From JAIOQJ01 sp963718635 (lineage in GTDB: Bacteria; Planctomycetota; Planctomycetia; Gemmatales; Gemmataceae): DNA of 64,000 bases. The translations under genes were made by a program, and so were the position numbers. Shown one piece after another: positions 26,325 to 35,928 of the stretch (positions within the stretch are counted from its first letter, which is position 1; each line of letters opens with the position of its first letter). The notes under the pieces are model-generated. The model made no database searches. It was given only the letters and a program-made list of their open reading frames with translations, and was not told the DNA's origin. Location of the stretch: assembly GCA_963718635.1 (NCBI GenBank), contig OY970367.1, forward strand, positions 1,550,001 to 1,614,000. The letters are read 5' to 3'.

Positions 26325-27850
26325 AGGACGTCGTCGTTCTCCGAAAGAGGCCGGCCTTTGGTTTCGGGCAGGAAGGGAAGCACGATCAAACCGATCAAGA
26401 AGACGGAACACATTGTCACGCCGCCCCAGCGGAACGGCTCGAGCTTTTTGCCGAACACATCGTCGCGCAACATATAGAGAACGGCCGGGGCGAGCGCCGC
26501 TATAAGACGGCCGAAGTTGTAACAGAAAGAAGTCCCGGTGCTCCGCAAACGAGTCGGGAAGAGTTCCGGAAAGTAGATGGCATAGCCGCCGAACAGGGCC
26601 AGTTGACAGAACCCCATCAGCGGGACCATCCATAAGATCTCAGCGCGAGTGTTCATCAGTGCAAAGACCATCGCCGTGCTGGCAGCGGCTAAGACAAAGA
26701 AAATGGCGAAGGTCGGTTTCCGGCCGATGAAACTCGTCACCCAGCTGAAAGCGAACATCCCGCAAAACGCACCAATATTCATGGCGAGCAACACGATGCC
26801 CGCCCAATAGATCCGTTGGCCGTTGAGGTAGTTGGTTGCCTCCGTCCCGGTTAATCCGAGATCTCTCGCTTCCGCTTCAAAGGCAGGAGTCAACACCGTC
26901 TGTTGCAAGTCAGGGGTGAAGAAGCCGATTCCCCATAGGCCGACAACGCCAGACAGTGCAAGCAGCAGGCCTAACAGAGCATGTTTGCGCCAGCGGGGAT
27001 GGCCGAGCAGTTCTTTGAAGGAGCCCGTTTTTCGGCTGCCTGCTTTCGCTTGTCGCCATTTCTCTGGCTCGTGCAAGCGCATTTGCACAATGACGGCGAG
27101 CAGCCCCGGAATGATGCCGATGAGAAACATCAGCCGCCAAGGTTGCACCGGGCCCAAGCCGAAAATGTAGAGATTGTTGAAGGCGCCGTTTTGTTGCAGA
27201 TGGCCCAGATACATGAAGATAAGTGCTGCAGTGCAATTTCCGAAAGCCGAGAGCATTTGTAATAAGCCGAGCGTGAAGGGTCGGGCGCGATCGGGCATGC
27301 TCTCGGCGATCAAAGCAACCACGACGGCAAAGACGCCGCCGACGCCGATCCCGGTGAGAAATCGATAGATGATGAAATCGTTCACCCCCATCGAGAACGC
27401 ACTCAGCCCTGTAAAGAGCGAGTAGATCAAGATGGTTAGCGTGAGTGATCGAACGCGGCCGTATTTGTCGCCGATCATGCCGAAGCCAAGACCGCCCAGC
27501 GCCCAACCAATCAGAAAGGCGCTGACGGAATAAAGCCCCCACTTATCGACATCGGCCGCGTAGATTTTGGCCACGATCTGCATCATCACTTTAGGATCGG
27601 ACGAATTGACCGGGTCTTTGAACTTGTTTTGTGCGTAGTCTGCCACGCGGGGGTCGTCGGCCGTTGGCTTAGGGACCAGCTCGAGCATGGCGGAACGCCG
27701 AGCAAGCGTGAAGAACTGTTGATCCATGCAGTCGAGCGTCCATGCCATGGAAGCGACCACAAACACGAACCACTGGTAACCGGTCAGTTCGCGCAGACTC
27801 GACCAGCCGGCACGGGGAGCGCTTGGATCGCTTTCAAGCATGGCTGCCAT
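26321..27850 (-). CDS. MFS transporter (sugar/organic-acid porter type)
   Basis: 509 residues from ATG at 27850, which has GCGAGG 8 bases upstream. An in-frame TTG at 27877 is a less likely start. Twelve hydrophobic spans are arranged as two six-span halves. The A motif between spans 2 and 3 is visible as GFGMIGDKYGRVRSLTLT, and a later counterpart is SWVTSFIGRKPTF. A long periplasmic loop (residues about 40-95, KFKDPVNSSDPKVMMQIV...) follows span 1. Family members carry sugars, organic acids or sialic acid. The substrate cannot be told from the sequence. The small protein gene is coupled to it. Confidence 0.88.
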   Translation of the reverse strand: MAAMLESDPSAPRAGWSSLRELTGYQWFVFVVASMAWTLDCMDQQFFTLARRSAMLELVPKPTADDPRVADYAQNKFKDPVNSSDPKVMMQIVAKIYAADVDKWGLYSVSAFLIGWALGGLGFGMIGDKYGRVRSLTLTILIYSLFTGLSAFSMGVNDFIIYRFLTGIGVGGVFAVVVALIAESMPDRARPFTLGLLQMLSAFGNCTAALIFMYLGHLQQNGAFNNLYIFGLGPVQPWRLMFLIGIIPGLLAVIVQMRLHEPEKWRQAKAGSRKTGSFKELLGHPRWRKHALLGLLLALSGVVGLWGIGFFTPDLQQTVLTPAFEAEARDLGLTGTEATNYLNGQRIYWAGIVLLAMNIGAFCGMFAFSWVTSFIGRKPTFAIFFVLAAASTAMVFALMNTRAEILWMVPLMGFCQLALFGGYAIYFPELFPTRLRSTGTSFCYNFGRLIAALAPAVLYMLRDDVFGKKLEPFRWGGVTMCSVFLIGLIVLPFLPETKGRPLSENDDVL

Positions 27851-28020
27851 ACAGGGCCTCGCAGGAACTTTTCTCAATAACCTAGCTTTGGTGATGAGTT
27901 TATACGCCTTTCTTGGTTGAGTGCCAGAGTTTCTTGAGGAAGCGATTTTTTGTAGAATCGATTTGTTCTCAGCAATGTCAATGATCCGGCAAGCTAGACA
28001 GTTCTAAGGGAGCAACCACG

Positions 28021-28839
28021 GTGAGCGTAAGCCCTGTTATCGGGTTTCTGGGTGCGGGCCAAATGGCGACGGCGCTCGCCAAGGGGTGGATGGAGGCCAA
28101 CCTTTTAACGCCCGTGCGCTGCCGGGCCAGCGATCCCTATCCGCAAGCGCGGGCGAATTTTCAGGAAAGACTCGGCGTAAACGCGACAAACGACAATCGT
28201 TCTGTCGTTCAAGATTCCGATCTCCTGATCCTGGCCGTCAAACCGCAGTCGATGCCAGCCTTGCTCGATGAAGTCCGCGATTTGATTCAGGCAAGGCATT
28301 TGGTAATTTCCATCGCGGCGGGGTTGTCGATCGCCAAGTTGTCGGAGATGCTCCCGGCCAAGTGTCGCCTGATCCGCGTGATGCCGAACACGCCATGCCT
28401 GGTGAACGCCAGCGCCACCGGATTCGCAGCCAGCGCTACGGCCACGAAAGACGATGTGACGCTGGTGGAAGAACTCTTCAGTTCCGTGGGCATTGCTTAT
28501 GCGTTGCCGGAATCGTTGCTCGATGCCGTGACCGGCCTCAGCGGCAGCGGCCCGGCTTTCGTCTATGTGATGATCGAAGCCCTCAGCGATGGCGGCGTAC
28601 GCATGGGGCTGCCACGCGATGTCGCCACGGCATTGGCTACGCAGACCGTTCTCGGAGCCGCCCGTATGGTGCAGGAGACGAAGCTGCATACCGGAGTTTT
28701 GAAGGACGCCGTCGCCAGTCCCGGCGGCACCACGATCGCAGGACTCCATGCGCTGGAACAGGGCGGCTTTCGAGCGAGCATTATGAACGCCGTGGAAGCA
28801 GCGACGCGGCGTTCGATGGATCTGGATGGGCGTTTGTAA
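28021..28839 (+). CDS. proC: Pyrroline-5-carboxylate reductase
   Basis: 272 residues. It reduces pyrroline-5-carboxylate to proline with NAD(P)H. The N-terminal Rossmann block is VIGFLGAGQMATALAKGW. The central VMPNTPCLVNASATGF and the C-terminal signature GLSGSGPAFVYVMIEALSDGGVRMGL are full. The last family block DAVASPGGTTIAGLHALEQGGFR is also complete. The start is GTG at 28021, preceded by AAGGGAG. It faces away from the MFS gene, and its 3' end is convergent with the DUF1559 gene across a hairpin repeat. Confidence 0.97.
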   Translation: MSVSPVIGFLGAGQMATALAKGWMEANLLTPVRCRASDPYPQARANFQERLGVNATNDNRSVVQDSDLLILAVKPQSMPALLDEVRDLIQARHLVISIAAGLSIAKLSEMLPAKCRLIRVMPNTPCLVNASATGFAASATATKDDVTLVEELFSSVGIAYALPESLLDAVTGLSGSGPAFVYVMIEALSDGGVRMGLPRDVATALATQTVLGAARMVQETKLHTGVLKDAVASPGGTTIAGLHALEQGGFRASIMNAVEAATRRSMDLDGRL

Positions 28840-28872
28840 ATGTAATGCAATCGGAGATTAGGCGAGCAAAAC

Positions 28873-28930
28873 TCTTCGCTAGCGCTTCAGGCTTGTCAAT
28901 TCAGCACGAGCCTGAAGCGCCAGCGAAGAC
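28873..28930. repeat. Hairpin repeat at the proC / DUF1559 convergent gap
   Basis: TCTTCGCTAGCGCTTCAGGC and its inverse GCCTGAAGCGCCAGCGAAGA flank a loop of about 17 bases. Same family as 14767-14820 and 25272-25395. Confidence 0.88.
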
Positions 28931-28992
28931 GTGAATTTCGACACGTCGGCCTTACGGCACGACGCTCGCCTATCTATCTTAAACATCACCCA

Positions 28993-29898
28993 TTAATACT
29001 CTCCAATCACTTCGCTCCCTGCTCGCGTCAGCAGCGCTTCGTACACCCCTCCGTTTATGTTGCTATTGATGGAACGAACCGAGCCATCGCCCAACAAAAA
29101 ATTGACACCGGCCGTGTGAAAGCTAGCGGTGGCATCTGCATCGAAAACGAGCGGATTATTTGGCAGGTGGTCCCTGCTGCCGTGAGACATCACGAGAGCC
29201 GACGAAGCCTCGGCGTTGCTCAATTGGTCCGCCTTGGCGGGATAGCGCTGAGCGGGCACCGCCGCATTGGTGACCGCGCCAGTCCACGTTGTTCCCGACA
29301 TGCTGGTGCAGCGCTCACCGATGAATAAGGTGTTGCTAAGTCCGTCCGTAATATGGGCGACCTGCATCGATTGATTGCGGAGGAAAGCACCGTTGTTGTC
29401 GAAGGCATCGCTGCTGACGCCGAGCACTCCGTTCATAGCCGTATAGCTGCCGCGTGCCACCGTGCAGATTGTGCCGCCGCCGGAATCCACCACGGTCAAT
29501 AGATCGGTTTTCACCTCGGACGGGCAAATATAGATGTTTACCTTGGTGGTGCGCGGAGTGAGGTTAAGGCCATCAGAGATCTGCTTGTCGAAATGGATCG
29601 ATAGTTTCAGGTTGCCCTGTTCGATATAGTCGAGCAAGTAAGCGCCCCAACCCCAGCCCATGCCGGTGTCTGAATTATCGGCAGGATCGACGTTCGTCTG
29701 GTATCCGGGCGGGAATCCGGAATTTTGATCGTGATAGTTATGCAAGGCGAGCCCAATCTGTTTGAGGTTATTCTTGCACTTTAGCCGTGCCGCAGCTTCG
29801 CGCACTTTCTGCACCGCCGGCAGCAACAAGCCGATGAGGATGGCAATGATCGCAATTACCACCAACAATTCAATCAAGGTGAAGGCTCTTCGTTTCAT
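28993..29898 (-). CDS. DUF1559 protein with prepilin-type N-terminus
   Basis: 301 residues from ATG at 29898, with GGAAG upstream; an in-frame extension to 29997 lacks a family match. The N-terminus MKRRAFTLIELLVVIAIIAI is a type IV prepilin-like signal with the processing site between A and F and the Glu at +5. The next block VQKVREAAARLKCKNNLKQIGLALHNYHD is the DUF1559 signature. The C-terminus has the H-x-G-G/N-type FHTAGVNFLLGDGSVRSIN, also typical. Planctomycetes carry very many such proteins, and they are thought to be pseudopilin-like and exported by a type II-like system. No specific partner is visible nearby. Confidence 0.93.
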   Translation of the reverse strand: MKRRAFTLIELLVVIAIIAILIGLLLPAVQKVREAAARLKCKNNLKQIGLALHNYHDQNSGFPPGYQTNVDPADNSDTGMGWGWGAYLLDYIEQGNLKLSIHFDKQISDGLNLTPRTTKVNIYICPSEVKTDLLTVVDSGGGTICTVARGSYTAMNGVLGVSSDAFDNNGAFLRNQSMQVAHITDGLSNTLFIGERCTSMSGTTWTGAVTNAAVPAQRYPAKADQLSNAEASSALVMSHGSRDHLPNNPLVFDADATASFHTAGVNFLLGDGSVRSINSNINGGVYEALLTRAGSEVIGEY

Positions 29899-30031
29899 AG
29901 CGACTTCCAGTATTTGATGATGAGGAAAGCGCTTCCGACACCGGGAGCGCCAATGCGACGGCGGAGCAACGAATGCGTCGAGACGGCGCATCGTCATCCG
30001 GTTGGGCGAGGTTCATCACTTACAAGGGAAA

Positions 30032-30538
30032 TCAGCCGAGACGCGGTGGCGGGATGGGAGGATCAAGCGGACGAATTAAGAGCATTTCGGACATGATGGC
30101 AAGGCGATCGCTATGTTCACGCTTGGCATGACTGTCAACGACTGCGGCGCAGTAGAACAGAGGCTCGCCGTTCTGCAACGCAAGCGGACCATCTTCACTG
30201 CAGCACCGTTGAGCCATGACACCTGCCATCCAGCGGATGGTTCGAGGCTCAGGAGTAGCCTTGGGAGGCTCTGCGTCCTTTATTGCATCTACCTTGCAAC
30301 AGGCGCGAGGTGCGGATTGCTTAGGCTGCGCAGGCCGATGGCAACAGCATTCGTTACGAGCCTTTAATTCTTCGCTACAGCCACAGGCAGCCCCTTCACA
30401 GGAAGGCCGAGTATCGCTCTTCGTTGTCAGGATGGGGATGCCGATTACTGCCACAAAATGACCGAACAGAGCCAGCGCGCAGAGTCCCTGTCGTGAACGA
30501 TAGCAGGCACGATAGGAGAAAAGGGAAAAGGTGTTCAT
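30032..30538 (-). CDS. Cys-rich exported protein, unknown function
   Basis: 168 residues with a hydrophobic N-terminal segment (LCALALFGHFVAVIGIPIL) that may be a signal anchor, followed by a cysteine-dense stretch (CEGAACGCSEELKARNECCCHRP, then CCKVDAIK) and later RCCSEDGP. This pattern suggests metal binding or disulfide cross-linking outside the cytosol, by inference only. The C-terminus is Pro/Leu-rich (RPLDPPIPPPRLG). It lies 133 bp upstream of the DUF1559 gene on the same strand. No family recognised. The frame is supported by the start context and by the start's signal-like sequence. Confidence 0.55.
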   Translation of the reverse strand: MNTFSLFSYRACYRSRQGLCALALFGHFVAVIGIPILTTKSDTRPSCEGAACGCSEELKARNECCCHRPAQPKQSAPRACCKVDAIKDAEPPKATPEPRTIRWMAGVMAQRCCSEDGPLALQNGEPLFYCAAVVDSHAKREHSDRLAIMSEMLLIRPLDPPIPPPRLG

Positions 30539-30842
30539 GGTGGGAATCGACGGAGCGCTGACCCGCAGCTAAAGCTAATGTAGTGAATAAGTTTGCTCAT
30601 CGTTCGCGGAAAACGCGCAAAGCGAATTCATAAGTAGACTTGTTGGGATGTTATCAACCTGCGGTTATAATGTACGCTATCGCTATCGAATGTGCGTTGC
30701 TCTTGCCCCTGGAGGGCCATTTGTGTTGAATAGGCTTGTGCCGTGGCCCCTGAAATCGACTCGGACATTTATCTTTGCTGCCCACTGACGGCGATCCGTC
30801 GATAGTTCAGTTTTCGTACTTACAACGGGCCTTGATGTCGGT
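30539..30842. other. Divergent intergenic region with plus-strand promoter
   Basis: About 300 bp between the Cys-rich gene (minus) and the polymerase-like gene (plus). It contains the promoter listed below. No gene, hairpin or riboswitch seen. Confidence 0.6.
30643..30671 (+). promoter_or_regulatory. Sigma-70-type promoter before the O-antigen polymerase-like gene
   Basis: TTGGGA at 30643-30648, a 17-base spacer, and a perfect TATAAT at 30666-30671. It is about 170 bp upstream of the ATG at 30843. The -10 hexamer is exact. The -35 box matches at four of six positions. Not tested. Confidence 0.6.
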
Positions 30843-32219
30843 ATGGACCAATTGGCAACGTGGCTCGTCTGCGGCGGCAGCCTGCTTCTGACGATGTTCG
30901 CAATTCGGCGTTTCGGCTTTTACGAAGGCGGCCGAACCGTATTCGTCATCGTTCTGTTGCTGGCGCCCTGCTGGATGACGATTTCGCTCCCTCTCCTCCG
31001 GGCTGACGCCCGTTCTCTCAGTGCTTTCGCCATGCTCGTGGGGCTGGCGCTGCACCCTTACACCAGTTGGCATGGCCCAGGTTGGCTTTTCTCGGATTTC
31101 TGCATACTGGCCGTAATTGCAGCAATGATAACGGCGCAAGCGGCAGCGCACGATCTGTCGCCGACAACCGTATCGGAGCCCTTCCGCGAAATGGCCTTTC
31201 CTTATTTCGCGGGGCGGATCTTTATTCGATCGTCCCGCGACATCGAGAGCCTGCTGCCCGTCATCAATCGCTGTCTGCTGCTTCTTTGCGCGTGGTCGAC
31301 CTATGAGGCATTTGCCCATCGCAATCCGTTGGAAATATTGCTTGGGCGGCCCTGGGGAGGCGAAGGCGCCGGGACCGAAGAGCTCGATATGGTTCGCTGG
31401 GGACTGAAGCGCGCGTATGGCCCGCAGACACATGCTATTTATTTAGGTCTCACCTTCGCTCTTATGCTGCCCTGGGCAATCGAGTCAGCCGTTCAGTCGT
31501 GGTCGGGCCGGGGACCGGCTTGGTGGAAAGCGATGCCATTTATCGTGCTATTGGGAGTTGTGACAACGGGCTCGCGAGCCGCCCAGATTTGTTCGATTGC
31601 TGTCCTCGGTTGCCTGTTTTTTCATTCGTTCGCTCGCTGGCGGCCGGTGGTGCTTATTGCGGTGGCTGTCGCCGGAGTCGGCTTTTATGCGATGCGCGAT
31701 GAGATGGTGGATTGGCTGCAAAACTACGCCGACGAATCGAAAGAGGGAGAGACCTTCGTCAGAATCAATGGGGTGCAATATCCCTATTCCGGAACCAAGC
31801 ACCGCGACCTGCTCGAAATCGTTTACGCGGAGGCGTTGCAGAATGTCGATCTCTTCGGGTATGGAACGCAGCTTCGGAAAGCCCCGCGCGATCCCGATAT
31901 GGACAAGCGGTTTATCTCGATCGACAACCACTATATGATGTTCGAACTTCAGTATGGCAGTGTCGGTTTGACGATGTTTGCGATTCTGGCTGCGAGCATC
32001 GTCTGGAATTTGGTTGGTCCGTTTCTGAAGGCGCCTGGTTCGCCAGGCCGATTAGCGGCCGGGCTCTTTGGCGGCATCGTCGGCTGCCTGGTCGCGATGC
32101 GCAGCGTCTGGTTCGCGCCGGACTATGCGTTTCTTTGGTTGTTTTGCGGTGGGTTATCGGTCGCCTTAAGCCGTTGGTACCGGGCGGCGCGTGCTGCGGG
32201 AGTTTATCATCTTACCTGA
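30843..32219 (+). CDS. O-antigen polymerase/ligase-like membrane protein
   Basis: 458 residues with about ten hydrophobic spans. Features are a first span near residue 10 (LVCGGSLLLTMFAIRRFGF), a central loop with DLSPTTVSEPFREMAFPYFAGR and RSSRDIES, and a later GSRAAQICSIAVLGCL block of the kind found in Wzy/ligase proteins, where a glycine-Ser-Arg motif is often seen. A long extracytoplasmic loop follows (ADESKEGETFVRINGVQYPYSG). Such proteins polymerise or transfer glycan chains at the membrane. It overlaps or abuts the flippase gene downstream, so the pair is probably one export unit. The class is firm; the specific reaction is not. Confidence 0.75.
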   Translation: MDQLATWLVCGGSLLLTMFAIRRFGFYEGGRTVFVIVLLLAPCWMTISLPLLRADARSLSAFAMLVGLALHPYTSWHGPGWLFSDFCILAVIAAMITAQAAAHDLSPTTVSEPFREMAFPYFAGRIFIRSSRDIESLLPVINRCLLLLCAWSTYEAFAHRNPLEILLGRPWGGEGAGTEELDMVRWGLKRAYGPQTHAIYLGLTFALMLPWAIESAVQSWSGRGPAWWKAMPFIVLLGVVTTGSRAAQICSIAVLGCLFFHSFARWRPVVLIAVAVAGVGFYAMRDEMVDWLQNYADESKEGETFVRINGVQYPYSGTKHRDLLEIVYAEALQNVDLFGYGTQLRKAPRDPDMDKRFISIDNHYMMFELQYGSVGLTMFAILAASIVWNLVGPFLKAPGSPGRLAAGLFGGIVGCLVAMRSVWFAPDYAFLWLFCGGLSVALSRWYRAARAAGVYHLT

Positions 32220-32268
32220 TGCCCCATCTGAGATTTCGGTCGCTGAATCGGATTTGGATAGTCCGTCA

Positions 32269-33760
32269 ATGGACGCGCCGCCGCCCGTCCGTGGCGCAGT
32301 GAAGTCGGGCGTATTCTGGATCATCGGCGCCTTCGGGATCATGCAGCTCATCCGCTTCGGCTCGAACGTGGTGATGACGCATTTGCTCGAACCGCAGGCA
32401 TTCGGTCTGCTGGCGCTCACTTTCGCTCTTATTGTCGGGCTTCACCTTTTCTCCGAAATCGGCATTCGCGTTTCGATCATTCAGAACCCGCGCGGAGACG
32501 ATCGCGATTTCCTCGACACCGCCTGGACGATCCAGGTCGTTCGCGGCTTTATGATTTGGTTTGCGAGCATTGCGCTGGCTTGGCCGGTAGCATTCTGGCG
32601 GCCGCAGCCCGAGCCGAAACTACTTTGGATTCTCCCGGCCATCGGCTTCATGGCGGTTCTCGAAGGCTTCATCACCACCAAACTGCATAGTCTTTATCGG
32701 CACTTGCACCAGCGGCAGGCCGTGCTCCTTGAATCAACTGCATCCGCAACAGGCACGGCAGTCATGCTCACTTGGGCATCGCTGGCGCCGCCTGAAAACC
32801 GTCTTTTCGCTCTGGTCGCCGGCCCTCTGACCACCTCGTTTATGTTGCTCATTCTCAGCTACATGCTGCCGGGTCCGCGCAATCGTTTTCGCCGCGATCC
32901 GGAGTCGATCAAGCAACTCATCCATTTCGGCCGTTGGATCTTCCTGAGCACGATCTGCACTTTTCTCGCCGATCAATCCGACAGCATTGTCGTCAGTTAT
33001 TTTTCCATCGCGGCTCTCGGTGTTTATCATCTGGCCAAGCAGATCGCCACCATTCCGTCGAATCTCATGGGAACGCTCGCACGCCAGATCACCATGCCGC
33101 TCTATAGTCGATTGCTCGAGGCGGGCGAGAATGCCACAATCGCGTTGCATCGCGTGCAGGCACATACAGGCGCGGCGACTGCCTTGCTCGTCGGCGGCCT
33201 GATTGCCATTGGCCCGACACTCGTTCGCTGCCTGTACGACGAGCGCTATCGCGATGCCATGTGGATGCTGCCGATGTTGGCCGTCGCCTTCATGATCCAG
33301 ATTTTCGATACGACAGCTGCTTCACTACTGTTGGCCGGCGGCAAGTCGCGCGTCTATGCCCTTAGCAATGTGGTGAAAGTGGCATGCTTGGCGCTGTTCA
33401 TGCCGTTAGGCGCTTGGAGCGATGGCATTCGCGGCTTGATTGTCGCTGTCATACTTGGCGAAACGGGTCGTTATCTTTGCACGGGGATCGCCCTGCGGCG
33501 CAACGGCTTCACCATCTTTCGGCGCGATATAGCGTGGGGGATGCTGGCCGTCGTGCTAGGTCTGAGCGTGCATCACCTCGTGCTTGAATTTCGGCCGCCC
33601 CTGCCAGTTGGTCAGCGCAGACTGGGGATTCCTGCTGGCCCGCATGACATTGGAAGGCGGTCTCGTGACACTCAGTTGGGGGGTAGTCGTGCTGATCGGC
33701 TGGAAACTCGGATGGTTTCGACGTCAAGTCACCGTACCGCCTGTTGATACGGGAGTCTGA
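32269..33760 (+). CDS. Polysaccharide flippase (Wzx/MATE-type), one frameshift near the C-terminus
   Basis: About 496 residues from ATG at 32269 (MDAPPPVRGAVKSGVFWIIG). An upstream GTG at 32191 overlaps the previous gene. About 12-14 hydrophobic spans are present. The opening GVFWIIGAFGIMQLIRFGSNVVMTHLL and FGLLALTFALIVGLHLFSEIGIR match the polysaccharide-biosynthesis flippase family, and KQLIHFGRWIFLSTICTFLADQSDSIVVS is the typical mid-protein segment. Beyond about 33610 the frame shifts, giving SADWGFLLARMTLEGGLVTLSWGVVVLIGWKL, a proper last membrane span, before the stop at 33758. The break sits at CAGCGCAG. It probably carries lipid-linked glycan across the membrane. Confidence 0.85.
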
Positions 33761-34035
33761 CATGCACAGCGTTGTCGCATACCCAAGCCTTCATCCTTTC
33801 AGGGACTTCGGCCTGGGCTGAGTGAATGAGCCTTTCAGGCTCATTCCAGAATGCAACTGCCTCGTATGTAATAATGAGGGGCTTCGCTTGTCCTCTCAGG
33901 CAAAGCCCAATGCTCCCCAAATCCATCGGCGCACCTCAGTCATTCACCCATTGACAGCCCTGGCTGGCAACGGCATAAGCAGGCGGTGTGCGTGGGGGGA
34001 ATAGGCGTTTTTCAGTCCGGCGGGGGATGGCCGAC

Positions 34036-34635
34036 ATGAAAGTAGGCAAGCTGCTCGGGTTGGCGGTTCTGTTGCCGTTTGGCTGTCTAAGCACTCCGCC
34101 CAGCGACAATCCTTTGTTGTTGCGCTCGGTCAATGGCCAGGTCGAAAACCCGGTGATGATTTCGCCGGGGGTTACTACGCCCGATGCCTACGCCCAAGTG
34201 TTTGAAAAAGTTCTTGACGTGATCGACGATTATTTCGAAATCGCTTACGCCAACCGCTACGATGGCCGCATCATCGGTCAGCCAAAGATCGCTCCTGGCT
34301 TTGATCGCGTCTGGATTAACGGATCGCCCGACCTGGCGGAACGTTTGTTTGTAACTTTCCAAACTGTTCGCTATCGCTGCTTTGCGCAGATTCGCGCAGC
34401 CGAGCAGGGCGGCTATCTGGTGCAAGTCACTGTCTATCGCGAATTGAAAGATGAAGGACGGCCCCTGATGGCGCCCAGCGGCTCCGTCTTCCGCGATTCC
34501 GCGACAGTCGATCGTCAGTTCGCGGTCGTCGATCCAACTATCGCCGTCGATGGCCCGTGGATTCCGAAAGGCCGTGAGCTTTCCATCGAAGATGAACTTC
34601 TCAAACGCATCCGCCGTTGCCAGTTCGATCGATAA
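34036..34635 (+). CDS. Putative lipoprotein, unknown function
   Basis: 199 residues from ATG at 34036, with GGGGGA upstream (a nearby ATG at 34027 is also possible). The N-terminus MKVGKLLGLAVLLPFGC is a lipoprotein signal with lipobox LPFGC. The mature protein starts CLSTPPSDNPLLLRS and contains a mixed alpha/beta body (AYAQVFEKVLDVIDDYFEIAYANRYDGRIIGQPKIAPG..., VRYRCFAQIRAAEQGGYLVQVTVYRELKDEG). I do not recognise the family, but it has the look of planctomycete outer-compartment lipoproteins. It follows the flippase gene on the same strand after about 275 bp. Confidence 0.75.
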   Translation: MKVGKLLGLAVLLPFGCLSTPPSDNPLLLRSVNGQVENPVMISPGVTTPDAYAQVFEKVLDVIDDYFEIAYANRYDGRIIGQPKIAPGFDRVWINGSPDLAERLFVTFQTVRYRCFAQIRAAEQGGYLVQVTVYRELKDEGRPLMAPSGSVFRDSATVDRQFAVVDPTIAVDGPWIPKGRELSIEDELLKRIRRCQFDR

Positions 34636-34710
34636 CCCTTCTGCAAAGTGAATCTTGTCTGCCCTAGTGCGTCATCAGACTTAATGTTTTGGGATGGATC
34701 GGGCAATAGG

Positions 34711-34850
34711 CTCAGCCCCGAAGTCTGACGACTTCCGCTACACCGCGCTTTCTCGCTTCCGCCCGTAAACCTAGGCTCAGCCCGGAAGTCTAACGACTTC
34801 CGCTACACCATGCTGTCTCGCGTAGCGGAAGTCGTCAGACTTCCGGTTCC
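34711..34850. repeat. 'GAAGTCTGACGACTTCCGC' repeat cluster at a convergent gene end
   Basis: Two direct copies (34711-34743, 34776-34807) and one inverted copy (34821-34850) of a unit built around GAAGTCnnACGACTTCCGCTA. Each unit is itself partly palindromic. It lies between the lipoprotein gene (plus) and the histidine kinase gene (minus), both ending here. Distinct family from the GCCTGAAGCGC repeats. Confidence 0.85.
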
Positions 34851-34931
34851 GCCCGGCGACAAAACGACATTAGACGCAACACGAAATCCGAACGTTTAGG
34901 ATGGATCGGTCACTAGATGGAAAGCAGGATT

Positions 34932-35692
34932 TCATTCTCCTTCAATTTGATGCAGCGGCAACTTCACCGTGAAGGTCGATCCTTTCCCTACCACGCTTTC
35001 CACTCGGATACGGCCTTGATGCTGTTCGATGATTTGCCGGCATACGCTCAGGCCTAAGCCGGTGCCGCCATGTCCGTTTTCATCGGGGTCTTTGGTAGTA
35101 TAGAAGGGCTCGAAGATCATGCGAAGCTGTTCGGGCGGGATGCCGACACCTCGGTCGGCGATTCGGATTTCCAGCATGTCGGAAGCTTCATTTTCGCGCA
35201 CATCGATTCGAAGGCGGCCGCCGGTCGGCATGGCCTGTCTCGCGTTGATCACCAGATTGAGCAGAATCTGTTCGATTTGACCGGCGATAACGGTGATGAT
35301 TGGACGTCCCTGGTAGTGCTTCTCCACCTGGATGCGATGTTTGCTCAGGTCTTTCTCCGTTAGCAGCAGTACCTCTTCGACGACCTTAACGATATCCGTC
35401 GGTTGGCGCAAGGTCGATTGATTGCGGGCGAAACCAAGCATGCTGCTGACAATCGTGGCCGCGCGCTGGCCCCCTTTATAAATCTTCTCAAAAGCCTGCT
35501 TTTGCGCGGGCTCGGCATTGGCGCGCATTCCAAGCTTGGCATAGTTGATAATCGTCGTAAGGATATTGTTGAATTCGTGCGCCACGCTGGACGCGAGCAC
35601 CCGACGCTGCTGAGCCGTTGCGCTTGCAGCAGCTGTTGCCGGAGCGATTCGGTTTCGTTCAGCGCGGGGGCCAGCAGTTCTTGGCCGGTCAT
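34932..35692 (-). CDS. Histidine kinase without a sensor domain, one frameshift
   Basis: About 253 residues after bridging one missing G at 35600-35602. The start is ATG at 35692, with AGGAGG 9 bases upstream. A short helix (LLAPALNETESLRQQLLQAQRL) leads into the HisKA dimerisation segment SSVG/VLASSVAHEFNNILTTIINYAK, where the phospho-accepting histidine is in the H-box SVAHEFNN. The ATPase domain follows with N-box LNLVINARQAMP, G1 IADRGVGIPP, F-box FEPFYTTKD and G2 GGTGLGLSVC. No PAS, GAF or membrane segment precedes it, and no response regulator is next to it. It may depend on a partner protein for sensing. The kinase core is well supported. Confidence 0.88.
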
Positions 35693-35928
35693 GTGCGCAT
35701 GCCTCCTGGGCATTTCATGGCCGGCTTGGAGCCGGCTCAGGTTCGATTAACAAGTCGTGACGGTAAAAGGTATCGGTTGTAACGATCAAACGTCTTCATA
35801 TGAACTGCATGAAACGGCAGGCATTCTCGGAACAACCTTGGCGGTTCATGTCAAGACGAATCAACTTGGAGAAATGAGAAAGCCCGAATTTGTTTTTTTA
35901 CCTGGCCATTGCTCGAAATCGTGCGCAG

